Source: Conexibacter sp.
Lineage (GTDB): Bacteria; Actinomycetota; Thermoleophilia; Solirubrobacterales; Solirubrobacteraceae
NCBI GenBank assembly: GCA_025964325.1
Contig: JAOPZA010000091.1
Location: forward strand, 1 to 55,395
Direction of reading: 5' to 3'
Length of the DNA: 55,395 nt
This document shows, one piece after another, positions 17,444 to 26,600 of this stretch. The position numbers and the translations under genes are program-made. Each line of letters opens with the position of its first letter. Within the stretch, counting starts at the first letter, position 1. Below the pieces are notes generated by a model. The model made no database searches, was not told where the DNA came from, and saw only the letters and a list, made by a program, of their open reading frames with translations.

Positions 17444-18325
17444 GTGACCGTGAACGACGACGCGATCGCGACGCAGTTCGAAGAGCACCGCACGCGACTG
17501 CGGGCGGTGGCCTACCGGATGCTCGGCTCGACCAGCGAGGCCGAGGACGCGGTGCAGGAGGCATGGCTCCGTCTCAACCGCTCGGACGCGGAGACGATCG
17601 ACAACCTGCCGGGCTGGCTGACGACCGTGGTCGCCCGCGTTGCGCTCGACATGCTCAAGGCCCGCAACCGCCGGCGCGAGGACTACGTCGGCAGCTGGTC
17701 GCCCGAGCCGGTCGTGACCGCCGGGACCGACGCGTCCGACCCCGAGCGGGAGGCGCTGATCGCCGACTCCGTCGGCCTCGCCCTGCTCGTCGTGCTCGAG
17801 ACGCTCTCGCCGAAGGAGCGCCTCGCCTTCGTCTTGCACGACATGTTCGCCGTCTCCTTCCAGGAGATCGCGGCGATCGTCGACGGCACGCCCGACGCCG
17901 CCCGCCAGATGGCGAGCCGCGCGCGCCGGCGCGTCCGCGGCGCAGCGACCGTCGACAGCGACCTCCCGCGCCAGCGCGAGGTCGTCGACGCCTTCCTGCG
18001 CGCCGCCCGCGACGGCGACTTCGAAGCACTCGTCTCGGTGCTCGACCCCGACGTCGTGTTCCGGCACGATGGCGGCAGCGGCCGGCGTGCGCAGGGCCCG
18101 ATCGTCGGCGCCGAAGCGGTCGCCCGCAGCGCGCTCGCGCGAGGGCGCCGCTTCGTCGGCCTCGCCGAGCCGGCGGTCGTCAACGGCGCGGCCGGCATCG
18201 TCGTCGCCTCGGGCAACCACGTCATCGGCGTCGCCGGGCTCACCGTCGCGGGCGACCGCATCACCGAGATCGACCTCGTCACCGACCCGGCGAAGCTGCG
18301 CGACGCCCGCCGGCCACGGGCGTGA
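17444..18325 (+). CDS. ECF41-family RNA polymerase sigma factor (SigJ-like)
   Basis: Sigma factor of about 293 residues with regions 2 and 4 (LRAVAYRMLGSTSEAEDAVQEAWLRL near residues 15-45; LSPKERLAFVLHDMFAVSFQEIAAIV near 120-145). A C-terminal SnoaL-like domain carries HDGGSGRR where ECF41 members have a DGGGK-type loop. In this family the tail modulates activity in place of an anti-sigma factor. Starts at GTG 17444 or 17450 are both possible; the AGG at 17439 suits 17450 better. Typical ECF41 partners are COE enzymes, but here the divergent partner is a DHA2 exporter. A consensus-like ECF41 promoter precedes the gene. Confidence 0.9.
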   Translation: MTVNDDAIATQFEEHRTRLRAVAYRMLGSTSEAEDAVQEAWLRLNRSDAETIDNLPGWLTTVVARVALDMLKARNRRREDYVGSWSPEPVVTAGTDASDPEREALIADSVGLALLVVLETLSPKERLAFVLHDMFAVSFQEIAAIVDGTPDAARQMASRARRRVRGAATVDSDLPRQREVVDAFLRAARDGDFEALVSVLDPDVVFRHDGGSGRRAQGPIVGAEAVARSALARGRRFVGLAEPAVVNGAAGIVVASGNHVIGVAGLTVAGDRITEIDLVTDPAKLRDARRPRA

Positions 18326-18354
18326 GCGGAATGGCGCGGGCTATCCCACGTCGC

Positions 18355-18408
18355 GTCGTAGCAACCGCGGGTTGGTCGCCCACCCGGGGAAGCAGACGCC
18401 GCTACGAC
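18355..18408. terminator. Weak inverted repeat between convergent genes
   Basis: GTCGTAGC at 18355-18362 pairs with GCTACGAC at 18401-18408, the second arm overlapping the MMPL stop codon. The 38-nt spacing makes a poor hairpin; it is listed as the only terminator-like structure in this convergent junction. Confidence 0.2.
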
Positions 18409-20576
18409 CCGCCCGCGTCCGGGCCGACCGCCGACGGAGCCGGCAGTTGCTGATCGTGGCGAACGCCGGCACGTGCGCTGCGGGCCAGCGCGGACGGCCA
18501 CCAGACGCGCCGGTCGAGCTCGATCACGAGCGCGGGCACGAGGATGGTGCGCACGAGCAGGGTGTCCAGCAGGACGCCGAAGGCGATCACGAACCCGAGC
18601 TCGGTGAACCCGATCAGCGGCAACGAGGCCAGCGCCGCGAACGTGCCGGCCAGGACGATGCCGGCCGAGGTGATCACCGGGCCGGTCATCGCGAGGCCGC
18701 GGATCACCCCGCGCCGGGTGCCGAGGCCCAGCGCCTCCTCGCGCACGCGAGCCATCAGGAAGATGTTGTAGTCGACGCCGAGGGCGACGAGGAAGAGGAA
18801 TGTGAACAGCACCAGCGAGGGATCCTCGCCCGGATAGCCGAACGCGTGCCCGAACAGGAACGCCCCCGTGCCGAGCGCAGCGCCGTAGGAGAGCAGGACG
18901 GTGGCGATCAGCAGCACCGGCGCGACGAGCGCGCGCAGCATCAGTCCGAGGACGGCGAAGACGACGAGCAGGATCATCGGCACGATCACCTTCGTGTCGC
19001 GTGTCGCCGCGGCCCGCTGGTCGACCTCCTGCGCGGTCGGGCCGCCGACCAGCGTGCCGCTGCCGCCGGCCGCCTTGGCGGCGGTGCGCAGCGGCGCGAT
19101 CACGTCGAAGGCCGACTGGCTCGAGGGGTTGGCGGTCAGCGTGGCGGTGAAGACGGAGCTGGCCGTGCCGTGCTGCACGGGACCGACGGCTGCCACGCCC
19201 GGCGCCCGCGCGACCGCTGCCTCGACCGCCGCGACGGGCCGCCCGCGTGGGACGACGACCTGCGCGGGCGCGCTCATGCCCGCCGGATAGTGGGCGGCGA
19301 TCGTGTGCTGGCCGGCGACCGACTCGACGTTCCCGCGAAACGAGTTGCCGCTCGTCAGACCCGTGTCGAGCGACAGCACACCGAGGCACATGACGCTCAG
19401 AGCCGCCGTCGCGATCAGCGCAATCGAGCGGTGGCCGCGATCGACGCGGCCGGCGATCGCCGTCCACCGCCGGACCCCGCGCTCGTCGGCCGACTCGCCC
19501 GTGCACTCGGGTACGAACGGCCAGAAGATCCGGCGACCGCAGATCGCCAGCAGCGCCGGCAGCAGCGTCAGCGCGCTCAGCAACGACAGCGCGATGCCGG
19601 TCGCGGCGACCGGGCCAAGGCCGCGGGTCCCGTTCGCGCGGGCGGCCAGCAGGCAGAACAGCGCGAGGATCACCGTGCAGGCGCTGGCGGCGATCACGGG
19701 CCCGGCAAGACCGAGCGCCGCGCGCATCGCGTCATGGTGGTCCCTGTGGCGGCGAAGCTCCTCGCGGTAGCGGGAGACGAGCAGCAGCGCGTAGTCGGTC
19801 CCCGCGCCGAACACGAGCACGGTGAGGATGCCCGCCGCCTCGGCGTTGACCGTGACGCCCGCGAGCGTCAGCAGGTAGCCGAGTCCCTCCGAGCAGACTT
19901 CGGCGACCGCGACGGCGAGCAGCGGGATGAACCAGAAGATCGGGCTGCGGTAGATGATCAAGAGCAGGACGAAGATCAGCGCCACCGTCACCAGCAGCAG
20001 CGTCCCGTTGACGCTGCTGAACACCTGTTCCGCGTCGTAGGAGGAACCCGCCGCGCCGGACACGGCGACCTGGAGGCCGGGCGGTGCGCGGTCGTGGACG
20101 ACGTGCTTGATCTTCTGGACTGCGGCGTCGAGCGCCCGCTGGCTGTTGCGCAGCCGCAGTCCGAAGACGAGCAGGGCGGCCTGCCCGTCGTGCGAGGGCG
20201 CGGCCCCCGTGGCCTGCACGCCGTCGCGCGGAAGCTCCGCGTTCAAGGTCTCGCGAGCAGCGACGACAGTCCGGCGATCCGCGGCGCGCAGGCCTCCGGC
20301 GCGGTGGAAGACGACGACCGCCGGGGTCAGCTCGTCCCGCCCCGTGATCTGCTTGACCTGTGCGAGCGCCTTCGAGGACTCGGCGTTGCCCGGCAGGTAG
20401 GAGGCCGGGTCGTTGTCCTGCGCGTCGTGGAACCTCGTCGCCACCGAGCCCGCGACGGCGGCGACGCCCAGCCAGGCGAGGGCAACGATCCACTTGCCGC
20501 GCCGACCGGTGACGAGCGCGAACAGCCGGCGCGTCCATGCCAGGCCGCCGCGCGGGCGCTCGGCGGGAGCGGTCAT
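18402..20576 (-). CDS. MMPL/RND-family lipid transporter
   Basis: Membrane protein of 724 residues with the two-fold MMPL layout: an N-terminal helix (WIVALAWLGVAAVAGSVA), a periplasmic-side loop domain, a first five-helix block, a second loop, and a second block ending near the C-terminus. Typical motifs include FGAGTDYALLLVSRYREEL and a counterpart, ALGVDYNIFLMARVREEA. MMPL proteins use proton motive force to export lipids or lipid-linked products. The ATG at 20574-20576 overlaps the esterase stop as ATGA, so it is translated as the last gene of the acyl-AMP ligase/PKS operon. It is shorter than mycobacterial MmpL3 (about 940 residues) and lacks its long C-terminal tail. Export of the PKS product is inferred from the operon. 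Confidence 0.88.
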   Translation of the reverse strand: MTAPAERPRGGLAWTRRLFALVTGRRGKWIVALAWLGVAAVAGSVATRFHDAQDNDPASYLPGNAESSKALAQVKQITGRDELTPAVVVFHRAGGLRAADRRTVVAARETLNAELPRDGVQATGAAPSHDGQAALLVFGLRLRNSQRALDAAVQKIKHVVHDRAPPGLQVAVSGAAGSSYDAEQVFSSVNGTLLLVTVALIFVLLLIIYRSPIFWFIPLLAVAVAEVCSEGLGYLLTLAGVTVNAEAAGILTVLVFGAGTDYALLLVSRYREELRRHRDHHDAMRAALGLAGPVIAASACTVILALFCLLAARANGTRGLGPVAATGIALSLLSALTLLPALLAICGRRIFWPFVPECTGESADERGVRRWTAIAGRVDRGHRSIALIATAALSVMCLGVLSLDTGLTSGNSFRGNVESVAGQHTIAAHYPAGMSAPAQVVVPRGRPVAAVEAAVARAPGVAAVGPVQHGTASSVFTATLTANPSSQSAFDVIAPLRTAAKAAGGSGTLVGGPTAQEVDQRAAATRDTKVIVPMILLVVFAVLGLMLRALVAPVLLIATVLLSYGAALGTGAFLFGHAFGYPGEDPSLVLFTFLFLVALGVDYNIFLMARVREEALGLGTRRGVIRGLAMTGPVITSAGIVLAGTFAALASLPLIGFTELGFVIAFGVLLDTLLVRTILVPALVIELDRRVWWPSALARSARAGVRHDQQLPAPSAVGPDAGGS

Positions 20577-21472
20577 GCGCAGCCCAACGCAGTCACCAGG
20601 AACGGCCACGAGCGCTCCAGCTCACGTCGCCAGGTCGGCCATTCGTGCGCGCCGTGCCCGCGGCTCACCGTCGCGGGGATGCCGAGCGCCGCCAGACGGA
20701 TCGCCAGGCTCTCGGTCGTGGGAGCGACCCAGCGTTCGAGCAGGCCGCTGCCCGGTGGCACGTCATCGGTGGGCGGCGGCCGTCCGTCGGCGCACGAGAG
20801 GTAGAGGGCGGTCCCGCGCAGCCGCTCGGCGAGGTGATAGGGGTCGTTCGCGAGCCAGCGACCGCGGTCGCGCCGCGGCGAGCCCCACAGCGCGTGTCGC
20901 TGCTCGCGCTCGCGCAGCAGCATCGCGGCGATGAACGCCGGCATGCCGCGGCGCGTGATGTGCAGCAGGCCGCTGTAGGACGCGGCCGCGGCGAACATGC
21001 CCGGTCGCTTCGCGGCGTAGACGATCGCGCCGTAGCCGCCCATCGAGACGCCGGCGATCACGCGCGTCGAGCTGGCGCGATACCGGGACTCGAGCAGGTC
21101 CGGGATCTCGTCGAGGTGAAAGCCCTCCCAGCGCGGACGCGAGCCGGTCGCGTCCGGCTGATGCCAGTCGGTGTAGAACCCGACCGCGCCGGCCTCCGGC
21201 AGGACGACGAGCGCATCCAGCGCGTCGCTGCGCGCGACGAGCGCCGCCTCGCGCGTCCATGACGACGGGCCGTCGTCGGCGCCGTGGAGCAGCATGAGCA
21301 GCGGCCAGCGTCTCGACGACGTCGTCGAGAACCCGCGCGGCGTGAGCAGCAGCAGGGAGGCGGGGCGTCCCAGCGCAGGCGAGCGGATCGTGATCTCGCG
21401 CAGGCGCTCGCCGCGAGCGACGTCGCCGAGCACGTCGAGGCCCACCCCGCCGACCCCCGCTGCCGTCGTCAC
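20573..21472 (-). CDS. PF00756 esterase, Ag85/mycolyltransferase-like
   Basis: Alpha/beta-hydrolase of 299 residues in the Esterase (PF00756) superfamily that includes S-formylglutathione hydrolase and the mycobacterial antigen 85 mycolyltransferases. The start GTG 21472 overlaps the preceding MFS stop (GTGA). The nucleophile is Ser143 in AGVSMGGYG. Several segments mimic Ag85: GFYTDWHQP, PRWEGFHLDEIPDLL, SYSGLL after the nucleophile, and a catalytic-His region HEWPTW comparable to HSWEYW. No signal peptide is visible, unlike secreted Ag85, so it may act inside the cell or be a thioesterase/transferase working on the PKS product before export. It lies between an exporter and an MMPL transporter with ATGA/GTGA coupling on both sides. 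Confidence 0.82.
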   Translation of the reverse strand: MTTAAGVGGVGLDVLGDVARGERLREITIRSPALGRPASLLLLTPRGFSTTSSRRWPLLMLLHGADDGPSSWTREAALVARSDALDALVVLPEAGAVGFYTDWHQPDATGSRPRWEGFHLDEIPDLLESRYRASSTRVIAGVSMGGYGAIVYAAKRPGMFAAAASYSGLLHITRRGMPAFIAAMLLREREQRHALWGSPRRDRGRWLANDPYHLAERLRGTALYLSCADGRPPPTDDVPPGSGLLERWVAPTTESLAIRLAALGIPATVSRGHGAHEWPTWRRELERSWPFLVTALGCA

Positions 21473-22848
21473 GGCTGGATCCTCTCCGGCGCTCCGGCAC
21501 GGAGCAGCAGCCCGAGCGGCGCGGCGAGCGCGATCAGCGCCGCCGACAGCAGGAACGCGGTCTGCATCCCCGTGGTGAACGCGAGGTGGCTCGCCGTCCG
21601 GATCGCCTCGCCGAGCTGCTCGGAGCTGCCGCGCGGCAGGGGCGCGCGACCCTCGGCGACGAGGTCGTGCGCGCGCGCGACCGCAGCGGCGACGGGCCGC
21701 GAGACACCGGCCTCGCGCAGCCGGGCGCCGAGCACGTCGCCGACGCGGACCGACACCACGACGCCGATCACCGCGACGCCGAGGACGCCGCCGATCTGGC
21801 TGGCGGCCTGCTGGACGGCCGACGCGGTCCCGGCGAGATCCGCGGCGTTGTCGTCGACGATCGTGCTGGTCGCGGCGATCACCCACGCACCGGTGCCGAG
21901 TCCGAGCAGCATCGCGGGCGACGCGACACCCCAATATCCGCTCCCCACCGAGACCTGGGCGAGGCCGACGAGCCCGATCGCGACCGCCACCATGCCGATC
22001 ACGACCGGCCAGCGCGGCCCGATGCGCTCGGTCAGCAGCCCTCCGACCAGCGCTCCGATCACGACCGCCATCGTCGGCGCCAGCAGCCACGCGCCCGCCG
22101 CGCTCGGCGTCAACCCGTGGACGTTCTGGAGATAGAGGGTCAGCAGGAACAGCAGCCCGAACACCGCGAAGGAGCTCATCGCGACGAGCACCGCGCCGAC
22201 GCGCGTCGCCCGCTGGCCGAGCAGCGTGCGCAGCGGTCGCGGCGACGGGCGGGCGCGCGACTCGCCGACGGCGACGCGGACGAGCGCCACGGCGAGCACG
22301 GCGACCGGGACGTTGACGAGGAACACCGCCGGCCAGCCGAAGCCCTGCACGACGAACCCCGCGAAGACGGGACCGAGCCCGATCGCCAGCGCGTTGACGG
22401 CTCCCCAGACGCCGAGGACCATGCCGAGCCGCTCGCGCGGGAAGGCCGTGCTCAGCAGCGCGAGCGCGGTCGGTTGCAGCAACGCGGCGAACAGGCCCTG
22501 CCCGGCCCGGAAGGCGACGAGCTCGCCGACGCCCGCGGACAAGCTGATCCCCAGCGAGCACGCCCCGAACCCGAGCGCGCCGACGACGAACGTCGCCCGC
22601 CGGCCGACCCGATCGGCGAGCCGTCCGGCCGGGAGGATGCACACGGCCAGCGTCACGAGGTAGACGTTGGCGATCAGCGTGAGGTCGGCGAGCGATGCAT
22701 CGGTCGAGCGCGCGATCCACGGCGCGGCGATCGTGATCGCGGTGCCGTCGAGCCCGACCATCATGCCGCCGAGGCACACGGCCGCCAGCAGCAGGCCCGG
22801 CCGCGCCGTGGTGTCGCGCTCGGCATGCGAGCGCCCTGCGCGAGTCAT
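21469..22848 (-). CDS. MFS exporter, DHA2 family, in the acyl-AMP ligase/PKS operon
   Basis: Transporter of 459 residues with a DHA2-like first helix (GMMVGLDGTAITIAAPWI) and motif-A loop GRLADRVGRRATF. Its ATG at 22848 overlaps the stop of a 30-codon leader ORF (ATGA), and its own stop overlaps the esterase start (GTGA). The first twelve residues (MTRAGRSHAERD) are repeated in that leader because of a 38-bp direct repeat. It is probably the inner-membrane exporter or flippase for the product of the operon, or a self-resistance pump. Confidence 0.88.
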   Translation of the reverse strand: MTRAGRSHAERDTTARPGLLLAAVCLGGMMVGLDGTAITIAAPWIARSTDASLADLTLIANVYLVTLAVCILPAGRLADRVGRRATFVVGALGFGACSLGISLSAGVGELVAFRAGQGLFAALLQPTALALLSTAFPRERLGMVLGVWGAVNALAIGLGPVFAGFVVQGFGWPAVFLVNVPVAVLAVALVRVAVGESRARPSPRPLRTLLGQRATRVGAVLVAMSSFAVFGLLFLLTLYLQNVHGLTPSAAGAWLLAPTMAVVIGALVGGLLTERIGPRWPVVIGMVAVAIGLVGLAQVSVGSGYWGVASPAMLLGLGTGAWVIAATSTIVDDNAADLAGTASAVQQAASQIGGVLGVAVIGVVVSVRVGDVLGARLREAGVSRPVAAAVARAHDLVAEGRAPLPRGSSEQLGEAIRTASHLAFTTGMQTAFLLSAALIALAAPLGLLLRAGAPERIQP

Positions 22849-22940
22849 GCCACGAGCCCCGTCGGGGTGTCGCGCGCCGCGCGAACGAGCCCCTGGGCGA
22901 GTTCGCGCTCGGCATGCGAGCGCCCTGCGCGAGTCATGCC
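22814..22940. repeat. 38-bp perfect direct repeat around the MFS start
   Basis: Bases 22814-22851 are repeated exactly at 22903-22940 (offset 89 bp). The match continues for five more bases with one mismatch. Each copy contains a CAT (ATG on the minus strand) and the first twelve codons of the MFS gene. The 51 bp between the copies are not repeated. Offset 89 is not a multiple of three, so the copies are read in different frames. Confidence 0.9.
22845..22937 (-). CDS. 30-codon leader ORF linking PPTase to the MFS gene
   Basis: The ATG at 22935-22937 overlaps the PPTase stop (ATGA). The frame encodes about 30 residues starting MTRAGRSHAERE, then LAQGLVRAARDTPTG, and ends LVA with TGA overlapping the MFS start (ATGA). 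It exists only because a duplicated copy of the MFS N-terminus lies in front of the real gene. It is probably non-functional as a protein but keeps ribosomes coupled through the gap. It could also act as a leader that tunes exporter translation. Confidence 0.5.
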   Translation of the reverse strand: MTRAGRSHAERELAQGLVRAARDTPTGLVA

Positions 22941-23647
22941 GCGAGGAGGGCGCCGCCGTCGTGGGCGGTGCACTCGAGCTGCTCTGCGAGGGTCGCCAGC
23001 GAGGCGGCGTAGCCCGACGGGGCGTCGAGGTCGTAGAGGTGGACGGACGTGGACGGTCGTCCCGCTCCCGACCAGCCCACGAGCGCGGGAGCCCTCTCGG
23101 GCGCCGTCACCGCGATCCGCAGCGGCGCGATCGCGAGGCCGTCGCCGGTCGCCTTCAGGACGGCTTCCTTGCGCGTCCAGTAGCGGCAGAACCCCCACGG
23201 ACGCGCCGCGGACGGCATCGCCGTGAACGCCTGCTGCTCGGTCGCGCAGAGGACCGACGCGACGAGCGACGCCTCCGGCGCGGTCGCGTCGACGCACTCG
23301 ACGTCCACGCCGAGCGGCACCGCCCGGCTGATCGCCACGACGATGCACGCGCCCGAGTGCGAGATCGAGAACTGGAGCTCCGATGCGGTGTCGCCGAAGC
23401 GCGGCTTCTCGTGCGCCTCGAGCTTGGCGGCATAGCGGACCGCGCGCGGGGCGATCGCGACGTGGTGGGCGGCGACGATCCGCGTCAGCGCGTGCGCGAC
23501 GAGGAAGCGCGCTCGGTCCGCGGCCCGCAGGAAGCCGCTGTGCCGGCGCCGCTCGTCCTCGTCGAGCAGGTCGAGCAGATGCTCGTCGGCCGCGCTCGTC
23601 GACGCCCACCAGAGCTGACACGAGCGTGCGTGCAGTCGCGGGATCAC
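22934..23647 (-). CDS. 4'-phosphopantetheinyl transferase, Sfp type
   Basis: This enzyme transfers the phosphopantetheine arm of CoA to carrier-protein serines, activating the two intact ACPs of the neighbouring PKS. It has 237 residues from GTG 23645-23647, five bases after the PKS stop. The Sfp-type signatures are LEAHEKPRF, FSISHSGACIVVAIS, LGVDVECVD with the Mg-binding acidic residues near residues 110-115, and the WTRKEAVLKATGDGL block. The Trp-Lys-Glu-Lys motif is complete, so it looks active. It belongs to the operon running from the acyl-AMP ligase to MMPL, and its stop overlaps the leader ORF start. Confidence 0.92.
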   Translation of the reverse strand: MIPRLHARSCQLWWASTSAADEHLLDLLDEDERRRHSGFLRAADRARFLVAHALTRIVAAHHVAIAPRAVRYAAKLEAHEKPRFGDTASELQFSISHSGACIVVAISRAVPLGVDVECVDATAPEASLVASVLCATEQQAFTAMPSAARPWGFCRYWTRKEAVLKATGDGLAIAPLRIAVTAPERAPALVGWSGAGRPSTSVHLYDLDAPSGYAASLATLAEQLECTAHDGGALLAA

Positions 23648-23652
23648 AAACG

Positions 23653-26600
23653 CTAGGCGGCGGCGCGAACGAGCCCCGGCAGCAGCTCGTTGAGGCGGGC
23701 GGCGAGGGCGTCGACGTGGGGCGGATCGAGCACCGACAGGTGGTGTCCGGGGACGGTGACGATCTCGAGCTGCTCGCCGCACACCGCATCCCAGCCGCGC
23801 GCGGGATCGCGGCGGTCGAAGCGCGGATCGCGCATGCCGTCGGTCTGCGCGTCGCGCGCGCTGTAGAGGACGACCGGCCCGTCGATGCGGCCCGGGCGAT
23901 AGCGATCGAGCGCACGCACGTCGAGGTACGACGTGCGCTGGTGCTCGATGATCGCCGCGCCCGCGACCGGGTCGATCAGCCCGGCCGCGAGGATCGTCTC
24001 GATCAGCAGGTCGGTCTGCGCCTCGTCGTCGAGCCGGGCCATCCGCTCGTACGGGAGCGCGAGCGGCTTGCCGTAGCTGCTCTCGAGGAAGTCCGCGAAG
24101 CGCTGGAACCGGCGCTCGAGCACCTGCAGCTCCGACGTCTCGGGGGGGTCGGGCAGCGGCAGGATCGTGTCGATCATCGCCAGCAGCTCGATCCGCTCGC
24201 CGGCAGACTGCAGGCGCCGCGCGGTCTCGTAGGCGAGCGCCCCGCCGAACGACCAGCCCGCGAGCAGGTACGGACCGGTCGACTGCGTCTTGCGGAGCAG
24301 CTCGACGTAGCGCTCGGCGCGGTGCTCGACCGTGAACACGTCGCTGAGCCGGTCGAGGCCCCACACGGTGAGGCCGGGATCCAGCTGCTCGACCAGCTGC
24401 CGGTAGACGAGCGTGTCGCCGCCGCCGGGATGGAACATGAACAGCGACGTCGCCGCCCCGTCTCCCTCGCGCAGCAGACGCAGCGGCGAGCGCGACGCCG
24501 GGTCCGGCTCGCGCACCAGCGCGGCCTGGCGCTCGATCGTCGGATTGGCCAGCAGCTGATCGGCGGAGACCAGGCGGCCGCTGCGGCGGGAGAGCAGCTC
24601 GCTCACGCGGTCTGCGGCCGCCGCGTCGCGGTCCTGTTCGTCGCAGCTGTCGGTCACGCCGAAGTCCGCGCGCCCGAGGACCTCCTCCCACGCCGCGGCG
24701 ACCAGGCGCTCGCCGGCGTCCCGCGGCGCCACCCGAACGCGGCGAACGGGCTCGTGGGCGGCGGCGGTGGGCGCCGGCGCGGACAGGTCGAGCGCCTCGC
24801 AGAGCCACGTCGCGACGTCGTCGATGCTCGCGCCGCGGAGCATCAGCGAGGGCGGCAGCAGGCGATCGAAGTCATGCTGCAGCGCGTTGCGAATCCGCAT
24901 CGCCAGGAGCGAGTCGAGGCCGAGCGTCGTGAGCGGGGCGTCAGCGTCGAGACGCCCGGGTTCGACACCGAGCACTGCCGCGACGCGCTCGTCGACCCGC
25001 GCCCGGATGCGCGCCGGCGCCTGGGCGGGATCGAGGGCCGCGACACCCGGCCACGCGCTCCCCGTCTGCCTGCCCGAGCGCCCGGCGGAGCCGACGATGC
25101 GCGAGAGCAGTGGGATCTCGGCGAGGTCGGGAAACGCGTCGGTCAGCTCGTCGGCGTCGAGCCTGAGCACCCCGGCGGCGGGGATCCGGGCGGCCAGCAG
25201 CGACTCGAGCGCCTCGAGGCCCTCCGTCGGCGTGATCGGGCTGACGGCGTCGGCGCTGCGCTGCGCTGCCTGGCCGACCTGTGACCAGGTCCCCCAGTTG
25301 ATCGTGGTCGCGACCATGCCCTGCGCCCGCCGCCACGCGGCGAGCGCGTCGAGGTAGGCGTTCGCCGCTGCGTACGCGGCCTGTCCGGGCGAGCCGATCA
25401 GCGCCGCCGCCGAGGAGAAGCCGACCCACCAGTCGAGCTCGAGGCCGGCGGTGGCGGCCGACAGGCGCCACGCCCCCACGGCCTTCGCCGACCAGACGCG
25501 CTGCAGGCTCTCGGCGTCCAGACGCGACGCGACGCGATCCTCGAACGCGGCGGCCGCGTGGATCACCCCTCGCAGCGTGGCGCCCGGGGCGGCGCAGGCC
25601 GCGATTGCCCGCTCGGCGACGCCCGCGTGCGCGATGTCGCCGCCGACGACGACGACCTCCGTGCCGAGCTCGCGCAGCGCGGCGAGCGCCAGCTCCGCAC
25701 GTGGCCCCGGCGCGGACCGGCCGTTGAGCACCACGCGCGCGGCGCCGCTCTCCGCCAGCCAGCGCGCGAGCACGAGGCCGAGCCCACCGAGACCGCCGCT
25801 GACGAGGTAGGCGCCGTCGGCGCGAACGGTGCGGGCGGCTTCGGTGCTCAGCTCGCTCGCGCTCGGGCGCACGAGCCGCGCGACGTGGCGGCGGCCGGCT
25901 CGCCACGCGACCTCGTCTTCGGCGTCGGTCGATCCGAGCTCGCTCAGCAGGTCGTCGATGCCTCCGCCGTGGTCGAGATCGACCCACGTCGGCTGAAGCT
26001 CCGGATGCTCGAAGGCGAGCACCCGGACGAGTCCCCGCAGCGCGGCGGACGGCGCGTCGGGCCGATCGCCGTCGGCGACGGCGGCGGCGCCGGTGGTGGC
26101 GAAGTACAGCCGCGTGCGGATCGCGCTGCCGGGCGGCCGCTCACTCAGCGCGCGGACGATCCCGGCGCCCGCGAGCACGTGCGCGGCGCCGCGCAGCGGC
26201 GCCTGCTCCGGGTCTTCGTCGGACGGTGCGGGGGCGATGAACGCCACGACGCCGTCGAGCGCGTGGTCGGCGCGCAGGATCTGCTCCGCTGCGGCGCCCC
26301 ACGCGGCACGAGCCTCGGCGCCGCGGGACCGCAGGCCGTCGGCGAGCGCGCCGGCACGCGGGTCCGACTGCGCGCCGACGACGAGCCAGCGGCCGTGCGC
26401 GGTCGGCACGCGGGGCGCCTTGACGGCGTGCCACTCGAGCCTCATGAGCTTGTCGGGCAGCGCCATCGGCAGCTCCGTGGCGGAGACGCGGCGAAGCGTC
26501 AGCGCGTCGAGCTGGACCCGCACCCGGCCCTCGTCGTCGAGCAGCTGGAGCGTCGTCGTCAGGTCGGGGCTGGCGGGGCCCATGGGCGCCCGGGGGAAGA

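Noticed and set aside
22860-23670. 15-bp match GCGCGAACGAGCCCC near the leader ORF and the PKS 3' end
   Set aside because: Possible duplication trace, but too short and compositionally simple to call.
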